A stretch of 64,000 nucleotides of DNA from Flavobacteriaceae bacterium NBU2977 (lineage in GTDB: Bacteria > Bacteroidota > Bacteroidia > Flavobacteriales > Flavobacteriaceae). The stretch is from the NCBI GenBank assembly GCA_019931105.1, contig JAIOUW010000006.1:106507-170506 (forward strand), in the 5' to 3' direction. Positions within the stretch are counted from its first letter, which is position 1; every line of letters starts with the position of its first letter. The translations under genes and the position numbers were made by a program. This document shows, piece after piece, positions 62,653 to 64,000 of the stretch. Under the pieces are notes generated by a model. The model searched no databases, was not told the origin of the DNA, and was given only the letters and a program-made list of their open reading frames with translations.

Positions 62653-63767
62653 AAAAGATCAAGCTGTCAAAAATTTTACACCGTGGGCAAGACCAGATCG
62701 CCGTTAACTTTGGTTATGACGACGAGATCAGAAAGCATTTAAGGCTGCTCGACCAGATCAAATGGAGCCAGACCCAAAAGGTTTTTTATCTGCCCTATAG
62801 TACCGAAAACAAACGGACAATCTACAACCATCTTCGCCAAAAAGACTGGTTCATCGATTATAGTGCCCTAACGGACCAGGACGCCGACCCGACCATCGCC
62901 AAAAACAAAAAAAATACGCACAAACACGTGCCCCCAAAATTCGAAGATGACCTGGCGCGGTTCAGAAGATGGATGCAACAAAAGCGTCTTAGCGATAACA
63001 CGGTCAACACCTATGCAGAAGTAACCGCTTTTTACATTCGATATATCTTGGCGAAAAACTTAAATATGTTTTCGTCGAAATCGATAGAACGGTTCAATTA
63101 CGACTTCATTGTTCGGTCCAAAAAATCGATCAGCTATCAAAACCAGTGCATCAATGGCATCAAAAAATATTTTGAATTCCACAATAAGAATCTAGAGGAT
63201 TATGACATTCAAAGACCCCGAAAACCGAAAAAGCTGCCTTTGGTACTTGATTTCGAGGAAATCAAAAAACTGTTGCAGGTTACAGAAAACCTAAAGCATA
63301 AAACCTTTTTGAGCCTAATGTACTCGGCGGGTCTCAGAGTAGGCGAAGCGTTGGCATTGAAAGTGGTCGATATCGATTTTGAAAGGGGGCTGGTCCATAT
63401 CAAGGGCGGCAAGGGCAAAAAAGACAGATATAGTCTATTATCGAAAAAATTCGCTATGCTCTTGAGAGACTACATGGACGCCTACAAACCGCAAGACTAT
63501 CTTTTTGTCGGCCAAGGAGCGCCCCAATATTCAGCAGTAAGTATGCGGCAGGTCTTAAAGCGAAACCTGAGAAAGGCCGGTATTCGAAAGCCTGCAACGC
63601 TTCATACCCTGCGCCACAGTTTTGCCACACATTTATTGGAAAATGGTACCGACCTCAGATACATTCAAGAATTGCTCGGCCATAACAGTCCAAAGACCAC
63701 GATGATCTATACGCACGTTTCAACCGGTAGTTTGCGACGTATAAAGAATCCTTTTGACGAATTGTAG
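62649..63767 (+). CDS. tyrosine recombinase with IntI/Xer-like catalytic domain
   Basis: A 372-residue site-specific recombinase from the ATG at 62649. Residues 1-80 are an N-terminal domain seen in Bacteroidetes integrases (HRGQDQIAVNF, WSQTQKVFYLPY). Residues about 95-190 are the SAM-like core-binding domain. The catalytic domain carries Arg230 (SAGLRVGEALAL), a lysine in KGGKGKKDR, His319 and Arg322 (HTLRHSFATHLL), His345 (GHNS) and Tyr354 (MIYTHVS). The end, IKNPFDEL, resembles the integron integrase C-terminus. An IntI-type extra insert is not seen. All catalytic residues are present. Confidence 0.93.
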   Translation: MKKIKLSKILHRGQDQIAVNFGYDDEIRKHLRLLDQIKWSQTQKVFYLPYSTENKRTIYNHLRQKDWFIDYSALTDQDADPTIAKNKKNTHKHVPPKFEDDLARFRRWMQQKRLSDNTVNTYAEVTAFYIRYILAKNLNMFSSKSIERFNYDFIVRSKKSISYQNQCINGIKKYFEFHNKNLEDYDIQRPRKPKKLPLVLDFEEIKKLLQVTENLKHKTFLSLMYSAGLRVGEALALKVVDIDFERGLVHIKGGKGKKDRYSLLSKKFAMLLRDYMDAYKPQDYLFVGQGAPQYSAVSMRQVLKRNLRKAGIRKPATLHTLRHSFATHLLENGTDLRYIQELLGHNSPKTTMIYTHVSTGSLRRIKNPFDEL

Positions 63768-64000
63768 GCTATTTCTTAATTTTAACGTATGACAAAGACC
63801 ATTATGGCCCCGATATTTAAGATTACTAAGAATTTGTTTTTTTATCGAAATACACTCTTAGCCAGCCATATTGGAATAAAAGTGGCGAAAACCCACCACA
63901 TATAAACAAGATGTCGGCAATACCTCAACCTCGGCATATCTAAAAAATTTCTGTCTCGCTGCGCTAAAATTTTTTATTGATATGCACTCGGTTTCGCTCG
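63768..64000. other. gene-free 233-bp right edge with asymmetric inverted repeats
   Basis: No ORF is supported. GCATATC (63934-63940) and GATATGC (63979-63985) form a 7-bp outer stem; inside, AAAAAATTT (63942-63950) pairs with AAATTTTTT (63967-63975). The spacers between the stems are 1 base on the left and 3 on the right, so bases bulge on one side. The central loop is CTGTCTCGCTGCGCTA. TCGGCA occurs twice (63914, 63931) and CTAAGA/TCTTAG (63826, 63856) is a further weak pair. The window ends here. Confidence 0.6.

Noticed and set aside
63768..64000. Canonical integron attC (GTTRRRY core with RYYYAAC partner)
   Set aside because: No canonical core pair is seen; only a hairpin with asymmetric spacers, so I report it as a structure and not as attC.

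Overview
The window is a gene-dense chromosomal segment of a member of the Flavobacteriaceae (Bacteroidetes), probably a marine Maribacter/Zobellia/Muricauda-like organism. The evidence is the gliding gene gldI, the flavobacterial conserved families (DUF5683, DUF6122, DUF3810, DUF368, DUF349, WbqC-like, OstA-like), the long Bacteroidetes type of signal peptidase I, TAnnTTTG-type -7 promoter boxes and moderate GC. Genus is inference. No rRNA, complete tRNA, insertion sequence, prophage or CRISPR array was seen.

Layout. 1-5685 (+): end of parA, parB, DUF5683, dapB, lepB, WbqC-like and DUF6122 genes. 5662-11858 (-): endonuclease/exonuclease/phosphatase protein, two adjacent rhomboid proteases, mutL, a small membrane protein, ribH and a TPR membrane protein. 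11984-13780 (+): recF, a lipoprotein and a DciA-like DUF721 gene, closed by a strong terminator. 13869-15371 (-): ndk and a PhoD-like phosphatase. 15435-18171 (+): nrnA-like DHH phosphoesterase, gldI and a cyclophilin-FKBP fusion. 18232-19698 (-): pepD. 19754-25226 (+): DUF3810 protease-like protein and two secreted amidohydrolase-family proteins. 25430-31285 (-): a compact molybdenum cofactor operon in the transcription order moaD-moaE-moaA-moaC-mobA-moeB-tauE-moeA, with a potentially structured leader. 31475-37617 (+): TrmH methyltransferase, Ste24-like protease, RelA/SpoT, Fur-family regulator and purA.

37750-46165 (+) is an accessory carbohydrate locus: sialate O-acetylesterase, GH109-like oxidoreductase, DUF1080 lipoprotein, second Gfo/Idh/MocA oxidoreductase, xylose-isomerase-like TIM barrel and a two-domain SGNH esterase. 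The set resembles oxidative (3-keto) glycoside cleavage by exported enzymes. 46301-51471 (+) is an AraC-regulator-led group of SnoaL-like and DinB-like proteins, including an unusual fusion of a duplicated beta-rich domain to DinB, and a DUF2911 protein. 51637-58045 (+) is envelope-related: OstA-like protein, aminotransferase, TPR protein and two tandem DUF368 polyprenyl-phosphate transporters.

58046-58263 is a 7-bp tandem repeat (TTRAGGG) that runs into the start of aroE. It is followed by a 444-bp gene-free stretch with REP-like hairpins, then a DUF349 coiled-coil protein, an amidohydrolase and, overlapping it by ATGA, a tyrosine recombinase whose C-terminal end resembles integron integrases. 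Downstream of the recombinase the last 233 bp hold no gene but contain an asymmetric inverted repeat. This right edge, possibly the start of a cassette array beyond the window, is the best candidate for an undescribed system, but the window ends too soon to decide.
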